A stretch of DNA of 41,559 nt from Clostridiales bacterium (lineage in GTDB: Bacteria; Bacillota; Clostridia; Christensenellales; Aristaeellaceae): contig SVGW01000023.1 of the NCBI GenBank assembly GCA_015056125.1, positions 1-41,559 of the forward strand, read 5' to 3'. The notes under the pieces were generated by a model, which worked only from the letters and a program-made list of their open reading frames with translations, was not told the DNA's origin and searched no databases. This document shows, piece after piece, positions 31,330 to 39,913 of the stretch. The first letter of the stretch is position 1. Every line of letters begins with the position of its first letter. Position numbers and translations under genes: made by a program.

Positions 31330-33207
31330 TTACAAGTAGATATTAAAGAGCAGGGGATCCTTCTGGCTCCAGTGGTTGGTCCCGGTGGCATAGTCGCAAA
31401 GCATCATTTCCACGCGTTCATCGCCTTGGATGAATACGGCTTTGTAAGCATTGCGCACCTGATTATTTTGCACGGGCGTTACCTGGCAGGCATAGCCCTT
31501 TTGACAGATGCTGGGAGAATGATACATTTCTTCTTCCGTGGAGCCCACCCGCTTGCTCCGGGCGAGGAGCAAGGGGCCATAGAGCAGGGAAGCGCGCTGA
31601 TCCCAGGTCATGATATCGGCAGGAATATCATTGCCTTGAATGAAACGGCGATAGGGCAGATCTTCCGGCGCAAGGGGCAGGGGCGCTTTATCCATTTCCC
31701 GCAGCCGGGGGTTCATATCAAATTGGATAGAAAGCACGCTTTTTCCGGCGGGGACGGCCGCGGCGTGATAGGTGCCGGCTTTTTCGGTGGCGCTATCGTT
31801 GACGAGGGTTTTTTTGCTCCAGGAGGGAATGCGCAGGAAAAGGACGGTGGGCTCCTTGACTTCGGCGGTGATTTCCACGTGCCCATCCATGAGATAGCTA
31901 CCCCCGATTTCGATCTTTATCCCATCCAGGGTGCAGGCAAAATCGGTGTACATATTTACATATATGCCCTTCTCCCCCTGCATCACAAAGGCCTGGCAGG
32001 CGTTCATATAGCCCCGGGGCATGTTATTTACGCAGCAGTGGCTGTGATTCATGCTGGATTGGAAGGTGGCCACCTGATGCCGCCCTGCACTGCGCACCGC
32101 CCGGGCGCCCCATTTTCCATCGGCAAAGGAAGCGGCCAGAAAGGGATTTAAGAAGGCTTGCTCAAATACGTCCATGTATTCAGGGTCGCCGGTGAGGGTA
32201 TAAAGCTCGTAGCACACCCGCATCCAGTGGAGCACGTCGCAGGGCTCAGAGCAGGAATTATCCCACTTGGCGGCCCCTAAGAACAGATCGTTGAAGCCCA
32301 CGCTGAATACGGCGTTTCCCTCGTGCTCTTTCAATTGATGATAGATATTTTTGACGGCTACAAAATAATCTTCGTTGCCCGTTACCCGGTAAAGCTCCAA
32401 GAGCCCATCCAGGCAGCTCATCATTTCATAGGCTTTGGCCCAATGCTCCGGCTGGGGATACCAGGTATGCACCGGGGTATTTTTCAAGCCGTTTTTGATA
32501 AGATTGGGACAAAGATCATCCTCCCTGTTCCAATCCTGAGCAATTTCCAGGCAAAAATCCAGGTATTTTTTTTCTTCCGTGGCCCGATAAAGCAGCAGCA
32601 TGGGCTTTAAAATGGAGCAGGATGGAAGGCCGGAAAAGGTGCCGGTAGCGCCCAGACGGATGTGGTTTTCTTTCAGCATTTCCAGCATCTGATCAGTGGT
32701 GCGTTTGGCCCCCAGGAGCACCCGCTCATCTTTGGTGAGCTGATACACTTCCATCAGTCCCCACAGGGTATACTTCCTGCACCAGATATTCCAGTTCCAT
32801 TTACAGGGCCAACCCACGGCGGCCATGGCGGCTTCGGGATCGGGGGAAAAGCAATTAAGGGGATCTTGATAGGTGCCGATATAGCCGTTGGGATCGGCTG
32901 TGGCAATGAGATTCAGGGCTGCCTGCAGCAGAAACGCCTTTAATTCCTCATCCCTTTTATACTGGCACACCCGGCAGGCGCTGATCACCCATTTGCCCCA
33001 GAATTCTCCCCGCCACATGCCAACGGCATGCTTATCATCCTCCCGCAGGCGGAATTTTTCTTCCGTTTCGCCGTATATTTCCTGCTTGGCAAAATCAGAA
33101 AGCACCCGTTCATAAAGAAAAATATCCATCTGTTTCCCGATGGGGCCCATGAGGGAAAGATTGGACAGGGAAGGCGGATTGAGCTTATTTTTCACGGCGT
33201 CTTGCAT
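31330..33207 (-). CDS. GH127-like beta-L-arabinofuranosidase family protein
   Basis: A 625-residue cytoplasmic protein with an (alpha/alpha)6 barrel followed by beta-rich domains. The zinc-thiolate site of GH127 is preserved: Glu 321 and Cys 323 in CSEPCDVLHWMR, and Cys 391-Cys 392 in HSHCCVNNMPRGY. These correspond to the E-x-C and CC ligands of the bifidobacterial enzyme HypBA1, whose first CC cysteine is the nucleophile. WRGEFWGKWVISACRVCQYK and NGYIGTYQ are also family-like. The usual ETCA is SEPC here, so specificity may differ from L-arabinofuranose. Start at 33207 has AGGAGG upstream. Its promoter shares the -35 with addA on the other strand. Confidence 0.8.
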   Translation of the reverse strand: MQDAVKNKLNPPSLSNLSLMGPIGKQMDIFLYERVLSDFAKQEIYGETEEKFRLREDDKHAVGMWRGEFWGKWVISACRVCQYKRDEELKAFLLQAALNLIATADPNGYIGTYQDPLNCFSPDPEAAMAAVGWPCKWNWNIWCRKYTLWGLMEVYQLTKDERVLLGAKRTTDQMLEMLKENHIRLGATGTFSGLPSCSILKPMLLLYRATEEKKYLDFCLEIAQDWNREDDLCPNLIKNGLKNTPVHTWYPQPEHWAKAYEMMSCLDGLLELYRVTGNEDYFVAVKNIYHQLKEHEGNAVFSVGFNDLFLGAAKWDNSCSEPCDVLHWMRVCYELYTLTGDPEYMDVFEQAFLNPFLAASFADGKWGARAVRSAGRHQVATFQSSMNHSHCCVNNMPRGYMNACQAFVMQGEKGIYVNMYTDFACTLDGIKIEIGGSYLMDGHVEITAEVKEPTVLFLRIPSWSKKTLVNDSATEKAGTYHAAAVPAGKSVLSIQFDMNPRLREMDKAPLPLAPEDLPYRRFIQGNDIPADIMTWDQRASLLYGPLLLARSKRVGSTEEEMYHSPSICQKGYACQVTPVQNNQVRNAYKAVFIQGDERVEMMLCDYATGTNHWSQKDPLLFNIYL

Positions 33208-33239
33208 AAAGATGCCTCCTATAAAACGAATTTTTCTAC

Positions 33240-33268
33240 AGTATAGAGAATCTCTTTTGTCTTGTCAA
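33240..33268 (-). promoter_or_regulatory. Promoter of the GH127-like gene
   Basis: On the minus strand a perfect TTGACA (33263-33268) and TATACT (33240-33245) with a 17-base spacer. The -35 overlaps the addA -35 by five bases. Confidence 0.85.
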
Positions 33269-33290
33269 GGAAGAAAGGTTGGGTTACAAT
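33262..33290 (+). promoter_or_regulatory. Promoter of addA
   Basis: TTGTCA (33262-33267) and TACAAT (33285-33290) with a 17-base spacer. The -35 lies on the same bases as the -35 of the divergent GH127-like gene promoter. Confidence 0.8.
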
Positions 33291-33342
33291 AGGAAAAAGA
33301 GAAATGGGATTTGGAAAAAAGCGAAGAGTAGGAGGGAAGAGG

Positions 33343-36300
33343 ATGCAGTGGACGGCAGGGCAGCAGGCGGCGATCGATGCAAGAAATGAAAGCGTGCTGG
33401 TGAGCGCGGCGGCCGGCTCCGGGAAAACGGCGGTGCTGGTGGAGCGAATGCTTTCCCTGCTTCGGGAGGGCGGCCGCATTGATCGGATGCTCATCGTCAC
33501 CTTTACAAGGGCGGCTGCCGGAGAAATGCGGGAGCGCATTGGCAAAAGGCTGGAGGAGGAAGGGGCCCAAAACGCCCATTTGCGTCGCCAGGCCATGCGG
33601 TTAAATCGCGCTTGCATCTGCACCCTGCACGTGTTTTGCGCCCGGGTGCTCAGGGAGCATTTTGAAGCGGCGGAGATTGATCCCCTGTGCCGCATCGGCG
33701 ATGAAGATAAGCTGGCCATGCTAAAAAAACGGGCTCAGGACGAGGTATTGGAAGCGGCGTACCAATCCCCCGATGAAGATCTCCAGGCCCTCTTTTCCCA
33801 ATTTGAAGATGAGCAGATTGTGGAAATGATGGAGCAATTATATGAATTTCTCATGGCCCAGGAAGATCCCTGGGGCTGGGCGGAGGAATGCTGCCGGGAG
33901 GAAAAAGCGCAGTTAGAGGCCTGGATGCCCATTCTGCACGCTTTATGCGCCGAAAAATTGGAGGGCGCCAGGGAACTGATGCCCGAAATGGAAAAAATCC
34001 TTTCCCGGGGGGACGGCCCCACCCGCTATGCGCCTGCCTTTGAAGCGGATGCAGCCCTGATGCACGCCCTTGTGGAAGGGGCACAAAAGGGCACTCTCAA
34101 TGGCGGGAAAACCTCCTTTTGCAGGCTCAGTACCAAGAAGGCAGGGCCAGGGGAAAACCCGGATCTGGCCGAAGCCTATAAGGCTCTTCGCAACGAATGG
34201 AAGGAAAGAATCAACGATGCCCGCGCTCTTTTGCCTGAAAATGCGGAAGCGGCCCGGGATACCCTTGCCCATCCCCTGCCCGCGCTCCGGGCGCTGTGCC
34301 AGCTCACCCGCGCCATGGAGGAACGATATTTTGCCTATAAGCAGAATAAAAATTACCTGGATTACAGCGATTTGGAGCATTTGACCTTAAAGGCCCTTGC
34401 GGATGACCGGGTGAAACAGGCGGTGGCGGGGAAATTTGACGCCCTGTTTATCGATGAATACCAGGATGTGTCGGGCATTCAGGAGGCCATTTTGCGCGCC
34501 CTTCACGAGGGGCAAAAGAATCTTTCCTTTATGGTGGGGGATGTGAAGCAGAGCATTTATCGCTTTCGCCTGGCCGATCCCACGCTGTTTTTGCAGAAAT
34601 ACCGGGATTTTTCTTTGCTGGAGGATGCACCCCAAAGAAAGATTCTTTTGCAGCAGAATTTCCGCTCGGATGAAAATGTGCTGCGTTCGGTGAACCAGGT
34701 ATTTTCCCATGCCATGCGGGAAAGGGAAACGGAGATCGCCTATGATGAGGCCGCCATGCTGCGCCCCGGAGGCAATCAGCCCTTGGGCGCAGCTGTGGAA
34801 ATTCATTTGATGACCGCCCAGGAAGAGGACGGTGGAGAGGGCGAGCTCACGGGCGGATATCGCTATGAGGCGGCCTTTGTGGCCCGGCGCATTCGGGAAT
34901 TGATGCACACCTTTACCGTGCGGGATCAAGAGGGCACCCGCCCTTTGCGCTTTCGGGATATTGCCATTTTGCTGCGCTATGCTTCCGGGCGTGCGCCCCA
35001 GATTGCAAGAATCCTGCAGCAGGAGGGGATTCCCGTATACAGCGATGCCGACGCCCAGTTTTTTGATCTGCCGGAAGTGAAGGATCTTTTGAATCTTTTG
35101 CAGGTGATTGATAATCCTTTGCAGGATGTGGCCCTGCTTTCTGCCCTACGCTGCCCCTGCTTTGGCTTTGATGAAGAGGAATTAGCCAGGATTCGCCTGG
35201 TAGATCGCACCCCCGGCACGCCCTTTCACCAGGCATTTCTTGCACTGATGGAAAAGGAAGGGCCACTTGCCGAAAAAGCGAAAAAAACCTGGGAGCAGTT
35301 TGCTACCTGGCGTTTCCTTTCCATGAATGTACCGGTGGATCAATTGATCTGGCAGGTGATGGAGGAAAGCGGGCTGTATATGCGATCGGGCGCTTTGGAG
35401 GAAGGGGAGCTTCGCCAGGCCAACTTGCGATTGCTGGCTGAGCGCGCCCAGGGGGAATCTGCCCGTGAGGGGCTTTCCCAGTTTCTTCGGGAAACGGGGC
35501 GCATCCGCAGTAGCGATGACGGAAAATCCGCCAAAACTCTGGGAGAAAATGAAGATGTGGTGCGCATTCTCACCATGCACAAATCCAAGGGCCTGGAATT
35601 TCCTGTGGTATTTTTGATGGAATTGGCCCGACCCTTTAGAAACCGCCACGATACTCCCCTGCGCCTTCATGCCAAGCATGGGATGGCGCTGGAATATGTG
35701 GATGGGGAAAGAAGGGTCACCCGGGAAAGCCCTGCCGTGCAGGCCATGGACGGGGTGCTTTCCAAAGAGGCCCGGGCTGAAGAAGCCAGGCTTTTATACG
35801 TAGGCATGACCCGTGCCCGGGAAAAGCTGATTTTGCTGGGCTCCCCCCGGCAGCTATCCGCCGCCCGGGAGCGCTGGGCGCGCCCCGCTTCCGCCTATGC
35901 CGCCGGGGCGGCTACAAGCATGCTGGATTGGGTGATGGAAAGCTTGGGCGGATTGACAGAAGGCCAGGTGATTGGGGAAAACGGCAGCGTATGGCAGATG
36001 CAATTGGTGGCAGCGGGGGATTTAACCGCGCCCCGGCAGCGAATGCTGATTCAGCCCCCGGAAGTTTCCGATGACCCTGCATCCCCTGTGATCACGGCCC
36101 GGCTCAGCAGGGAAATCCTGCCCCAGCCGCCGCTGAAAACCTCCGTCAGCGCCATCGCCAAGCCCCTCCGGGAGGAAAAAGATGATTGGGAATCCCCCGG
36201 AGATAAGCGATTGCCGCCCCCGGAGGGCATTCGGCCCCTGTTCCTTGCGGATCAGGAAATCACCGCCGCCCAGCGGGGTACCATCACCCATCGGGTGCTT

Positions 36301-36738
36301 GGGCTTGTGGATTATGATATGGTGAAGGAGGGGAAACTTTCCCAGGCCGTGAGGCAGCTGGAAGAAAGAGGATTGCTTTCGGAAGGGGAAAAACAGAGCG
36401 TGCGCATGAATTGGCTCCGGGACTTTTTTGCTTCCGATTTGGGAAAACGGGCGCTGTCTGCCGGGGAAATTCACCGGGAATGGGCCTTTAACTTAAGGGG
36501 CGAAGGCCAGAGCCTGATTCAGGGCGTGATCGATTTATGCTTTCTGGAAGGAGAAGAATGGGTGCTGGTGGATTACAAAACCGACTGGGCAGATGAGGAA
36601 ACGCTGAAAAAGCGCTATACTTTGCAAATTCAGTGGTATGCCCGGGCGCTGGCCATCATTACGGGGAAGCGAGTGAAGGAAGCCTATATATTCTCCCTCC
36701 GGGAAAATACGGGCTGGCCCGTTCCCTTGGAGAATTGA
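33343..36738 (+). CDS. addA: AddA-type ATP-dependent helicase-nuclease subunit
   Basis: A 1131-residue double-strand break repair protein. Superfamily 1 helicase motifs are in order: SAAAGSGKT (Walker A, Lys 28), LFIDEYQDVSG (Walker B), GDVKQSIYRFR, QQNFRSDENV, ILTMHKSKGLEFPVV and LLYVGMTRAREKL. The C-terminal PD-(D/E)xK nuclease has GVIDLCF, VLVDYKTDW (catalytic Asp and Lys) and QIQWYARAL. The start at 33343 follows GGAGGGAAGAGG; an upstream in-frame TTG (33262) lies in the -35 box and cannot be used. Length is near the 1200-residue norm. AddB, its obligate partner that is usually encoded just upstream, is not in the window. Confidence 0.93.
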   Translation: MQWTAGQQAAIDARNESVLVSAAAGSGKTAVLVERMLSLLREGGRIDRMLIVTFTRAAAGEMRERIGKRLEEEGAQNAHLRRQAMRLNRACICTLHVFCARVLREHFEAAEIDPLCRIGDEDKLAMLKKRAQDEVLEAAYQSPDEDLQALFSQFEDEQIVEMMEQLYEFLMAQEDPWGWAEECCREEKAQLEAWMPILHALCAEKLEGARELMPEMEKILSRGDGPTRYAPAFEADAALMHALVEGAQKGTLNGGKTSFCRLSTKKAGPGENPDLAEAYKALRNEWKERINDARALLPENAEAARDTLAHPLPALRALCQLTRAMEERYFAYKQNKNYLDYSDLEHLTLKALADDRVKQAVAGKFDALFIDEYQDVSGIQEAILRALHEGQKNLSFMVGDVKQSIYRFRLADPTLFLQKYRDFSLLEDAPQRKILLQQNFRSDENVLRSVNQVFSHAMRERETEIAYDEAAMLRPGGNQPLGAAVEIHLMTAQEEDGGEGELTGGYRYEAAFVARRIRELMHTFTVRDQEGTRPLRFRDIAILLRYASGRAPQIARILQQEGIPVYSDADAQFFDLPEVKDLLNLLQVIDNPLQDVALLSALRCPCFGFDEEELARIRLVDRTPGTPFHQAFLALMEKEGPLAEKAKKTWEQFATWRFLSMNVPVDQLIWQVMEESGLYMRSGALEEGELRQANLRLLAERAQGESAREGLSQFLRETGRIRSSDDGKSAKTLGENEDVVRILTMHKSKGLEFPVVFLMELARPFRNRHDTPLRLHAKHGMALEYVDGERRVTRESPAVQAMDGVLSKEARAEEARLLYVGMTRAREKLILLGSPRQLSAARERWARPASAYAAGAATSMLDWVMESLGGLTEGQVIGENGSVWQMQLVAAGDLTAPRQRMLIQPPEVSDDPASPVITARLSREILPQPPLKTSVSAIAKPLREEKDDWESPGDKRLPPPEGIRPLFLADQEITAAQRGTITHRVLGLVDYDMVKEGKLSQAVRQLEERGLLSEGEKQSVRMNWLRDFFASDLGKRALSAGEIHREWAFNLRGEGQSLIQGVIDLCFLEGEEWVLVDYKTDWADEETLKKRYTLQIQWYARALAIITGKRVKEAYIFSLRENTGWPVPLEN

Positions 36739-36767
36739 TTGCGCTGCATACGGAAACGTGCTAAAAT
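36739..36767 (+). promoter_or_regulatory. Promoter of the second DUF4091 operon
   Basis: TTGCGC (36739-36744) and TAAAAT (36762-36767) with a 17-base spacer, beginning at the base after the addA stop codon. Confidence 0.65.
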
Positions 36768-36794
36768 AAGAAGAAAAAAGGAGCGTTTATTAGG

Positions 36795-38435
36795 ATGGAA
36801 TATAAAATTATTTCCTGCGTAGAAAAGATTTTTCCCGATGGACGGGGTACGGACGGCGCGGCGCCCAAGCTTTCTGCCCTCAGGGGCGAGAGCATTTCTT
36901 TCCAGATTGCTTTCAGGGCAGAGGCGGCGGATTCCCCGTATTTCTGGCCGCAGGTGATTTCCCCGATTAAGGATTATATCACCGTGCGCAGGGTGGAAAG
37001 CGTGCCTGTGCGCATTTCCCGCACCATGGAAAACAGCGATGCGGATTATCTTTCTCTGGCACCTGGAATGTATCCTGATCTGCTGGTGGAACTCAAGGGC
37101 AAGGCTGTTCTTTGTCCTCAGGGCCAGTGGCGTTCTTTGTGGGTGGAGGCGGAGATTCCCGCAGATGCGGAAGCCGGCGTATTCCCCATAGAGGTTTCCT
37201 TTCAGCCCTTGGAGGGAGAGGAGATCATCCGGGCGAAGACGGAATTGGAGATCATTCCTGCCCGGCTTCCCGAGCAAAGGGTGATCCACACCGAATGGTT
37301 CCACGCCGATTGTCTGGCGGATTATTATGATGTGCCCGCTTTTTCTCAGCGGCATTGGCAGATCGTGGAAAACTTTGTAAAAACGGCGGTCAAAAGGGGC
37401 ATGAGTATGCTGCTTACCCCCCACGTGACCCCCGCTCTGGATACCTATATTGGAGGCGAACGCACCACCGTGCAACTGGTGGATGTGAAAGTGGAAAAAG
37501 GTGAATACTCCTTTGATTTTTCCAAGCTCAAGCGCTGGATAGATATGGCCCTTGATTGCGGCATGAAATACTTTGAAATGGCCCATCTTTTCACTCAGTG
37601 GGGCGCCAAGGCCGCGCCCAAGGTGATGGCTGAAAAGGATGGAACCTATCAGCGCATCTTTGGCTGGGATACCCCGGCAGTGGGCGGGGAATACACCCGG
37701 TTCCTCCATGCGTATCTGCCGGAGCTTACACAAAAATTAAAGGAATGGGGCGTAGCGGAAAAGTGCTATTTCCATGTGTCGGATGAGCCCAATGAAGAAA
37801 AGCTGCCTTTTTACAAGGCGGCCCGGGAATCTTTGGGGGACTTGCTGGAGGGCTTCCCCATTATGGACGCCATGAGCCATTATCCCATTTATGAAGAAAG
37901 CCAGATTCAGTGCCCGGTGGTATCCATTAAGGCGGTGGAAGGTTTTCTGGAAAAGGGTGTAAAAGATCTGTGGGGCTATTATTGCTGCGGCCCCACCCAG
38001 ATCATGACCAACCGCTTCCTGCAAATGCCCCTGCATCGCACCCGGGTCATGGGGATGCAGTGGTATAAATATCAGTTGGTGGGCTTTTTGCATTGGGGCT
38101 ATAATTTCTATAATATCATGCATTCCGCCGCCCCTATCGATCCCCATTTGGATACGGAGGCGGGAGGCCATTTCCCGGCGGGGGACGGCTTTATCGTCTA
38201 TCCCGGCCGAGATGGGAAGCCGGAAGAATCCATTCGCCTGATCGCCATGCATTATGCCTTCCAGGATATGCGGGCTCTTTCCCTGCTGGAAAGCCTGATT
38301 GGCCGGGAAGAAACCCTTCGTATCCTGGAAAAGAATGGAGAGATTACCCTGGAAAAGTATCCCCGCACAGGGGATGGGCTGCTGGCCCTGCGCACTTTGG
38401 TGAACCAGGCGATTCGGCAGGCCGTGAACGCATAA
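36795..38435 (+). CDS. DUF4091 domain protein, second copy
   Basis: A 546-residue paralogue of the protein encoded at 12734-14419. Shared blocks are TTVQLVDVKVEKG, YFEMAHLFTQWGAKAAP, CYFHVSDEPNEEKLPFY and LVGFLHWGYNFYN, in the same order and spacing. The N-terminal 170 residues form a beta-rich domain (ISFQIAFRAEAADSPYFWPQ). The C-terminal TIM-barrel-like part carries the acidic SDEP. No signal peptide, so it acts in the cytoplasm. AAAGGAG lies upstream of the ATG. It heads a three-gene operon with a ceramidase-like and a phosphodiesterase-like protein. The reaction is unknown, though the barrel and acidic pair suggest a glycosidase. Confidence 0.78.
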   Translation: MEYKIISCVEKIFPDGRGTDGAAPKLSALRGESISFQIAFRAEAADSPYFWPQVISPIKDYITVRRVESVPVRISRTMENSDADYLSLAPGMYPDLLVELKGKAVLCPQGQWRSLWVEAEIPADAEAGVFPIEVSFQPLEGEEIIRAKTELEIIPARLPEQRVIHTEWFHADCLADYYDVPAFSQRHWQIVENFVKTAVKRGMSMLLTPHVTPALDTYIGGERTTVQLVDVKVEKGEYSFDFSKLKRWIDMALDCGMKYFEMAHLFTQWGAKAAPKVMAEKDGTYQRIFGWDTPAVGGEYTRFLHAYLPELTQKLKEWGVAEKCYFHVSDEPNEEKLPFYKAARESLGDLLEGFPIMDAMSHYPIYEESQIQCPVVSIKAVEGFLEKGVKDLWGYYCCGPTQIMTNRFLQMPLHRTRVMGMQWYKYQLVGFLHWGYNFYNIMHSAAPIDPHLDTEAGGHFPAGDGFIVYPGRDGKPEESIRLIAMHYAFQDMRALSLLESLIGREETLRILEKNGEITLEKYPRTGDGLLALRTLVNQAIRQAVNA

Positions 38436-38445
38436 GGAGAAGGAT

Positions 38446-39909
38446 ATGGCTCGCTGCAGCTTTGGGAAAATTTCCCTGAAAGGGCATTTTGATCCTGTAT
38501 GGCCCTTTGGCACCGATCTGTATGCCCGGCTCTTTTATCTGTGCGCTGGCGATCAGGAAGCCCTGATCGTGGCGCTGGATACCCTGTGCACGCAGCCCCG
38601 GGAAACGGATCGCTTTCGGGAGATGGTGGAAAAAGAAACCGGCATCCCCAGGGATCATATTTGGTATCACGAATTGCAAGTGCATGCCGCCCCGGATTCC
38701 GATCAATTAAAGGGCGTGTGGATGGATGGCCTGGCAAAGGCGGTGGCCAAGGAAGCCCTGCGCATCCGCGATCTTTCCATGCCCTTTACCTGCCAGGTGG
38801 CGGAAGCGGATCTTGGCATGCGCTATTCCATGAACCGGCAGCAGTATGTGGCCGGACTCGGAGGCGTTACCATTTGGACAGGGATGGAATTTGATGAAAA
38901 GATGCGCCCCTGCAGCCGGCATCCGGAAAGGATGCTTTTAAGGGGATATGAGCCCGATCTTCCTGTATTTGACCGGCCCATTCCCTTTGATAATCCTGTG
39001 GATTCCAAGGCGTATCTGTTTGTGTTCCGCAATGAACAGGGCGGCGTCATCGGCACCCTTTCCCGCTTTGCCGCCCATCCGGACGTGGCGGTGCTCTTTG
39101 AGCATCATCCCATCCCCCATGAGGAAAAATTAAAGCAGTATCATTATGATTTTGATTGGCCGGGCACGGTATCGGAGCGGATGGAGGCATTTTTTAAAGC
39201 ACCCTCCCTCTATCTCAACGGCCCCTGCGCCGATCTTGCCATGAAAAAGGGCTACGGCACCATGGATACCTATGAAACATCGGCCCAGGAATGCAGAAGG
39301 CTCGGGAATGATCTGGCCGATGCGCTGCTGAAAGCCTATGAAAAAAAGCGGGGGTCCCTGGGCAATGCCGATAACCTGAAGGCCATTCAATTCCGGGTGG
39401 AATTGCCTATGCAGGATTGCATTCCCCGCAGCCTGAAAGAGCTGGACCACTGGGAAGAAAAAAAGCAGGAAGCAGAGGAAGCCTTCCAAGGGGCGATCCT
39501 GGAAAATGCCCCTGCCTACCGGGTGAAGCAGCTGGGAGATGATAAATGGCGCACGGACGGAATGCCCTATGTGGTCAAAAATATCTGCGGCTTTACGGAG
39601 GAAGAACTTAACCGGCGCACCGCTCCGGTGACGGTTTCCGCACTGCAATTGGGAGATTATCTTTTTGTGGGCGTGCCGGGGGAAAGCCTTTCTGAAATGG
39701 GTATTTGGCTGCGCTCCGCCTTTACCGGGGTGAAAACCATTCCCGTGGATCAGGTGAACGGCTATTATGATTATATGGTCACCCCCACCTGGCTCACCCT
39801 GGGGGGCTACACCTATTGGGCCAGCTGGATCAGCCGGGAAGCGATCCCGCTGCTCAAAGATGAAATCGTTAAAAAACTGGACGGATTTTTAGATGAGGAG
39901 AGGTGCTGA
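38446..39909 (+). CDS. Neutral ceramidase-like (alkaline ceramidase superfamily) protein
   Basis: A 487-residue protein that begins with FGKISLKGHFDPVWPFGTD and continues with ALIVALDTLC. This resembles the N-terminal domain of the neutral/alkaline non-lysosomal ceramidase family. WYHELQVHAAPDSD occupies the place of the metal-binding HTHSGP motif, FAAHPDVAV that of the second histidine region, and LYLNGPCADLA that of the NGDVSP block. The middle is reworked relative to true ceramidases, and there is no signal peptide, so ceramide itself is an unlikely substrate. The ATG follows AAGGAGAAGG and lies ten bases after the DUF4091 gene. Amide hydrolysis of a glycoconjugate breakdown product is a possible role. 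Confidence 0.6.
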   Translation: MARCSFGKISLKGHFDPVWPFGTDLYARLFYLCAGDQEALIVALDTLCTQPRETDRFREMVEKETGIPRDHIWYHELQVHAAPDSDQLKGVWMDGLAKAVAKEALRIRDLSMPFTCQVAEADLGMRYSMNRQQYVAGLGGVTIWTGMEFDEKMRPCSRHPERMLLRGYEPDLPVFDRPIPFDNPVDSKAYLFVFRNEQGGVIGTLSRFAAHPDVAVLFEHHPIPHEEKLKQYHYDFDWPGTVSERMEAFFKAPSLYLNGPCADLAMKKGYGTMDTYETSAQECRRLGNDLADALLKAYEKKRGSLGNADNLKAIQFRVELPMQDCIPRSLKELDHWEEKKQEAEEAFQGAILENAPAYRVKQLGDDKWRTDGMPYVVKNICGFTEEELNRRTAPVTVSALQLGDYLFVGVPGESLSEMGIWLRSAFTGVKTIPVDQVNGYYDYMVTPTWLTLGGYTYWASWISREAIPLLKDEIVKKLDGFLDEERC

Positions 39910-39913
39910 TAAA

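Noticed and set aside
33262-33342. A 27-codon longer start for addA at a TTG
   Set aside because: The TTG is part of the -35 box, so it cannot be in the mRNA; GGAGG sits before the ATG at 33343.
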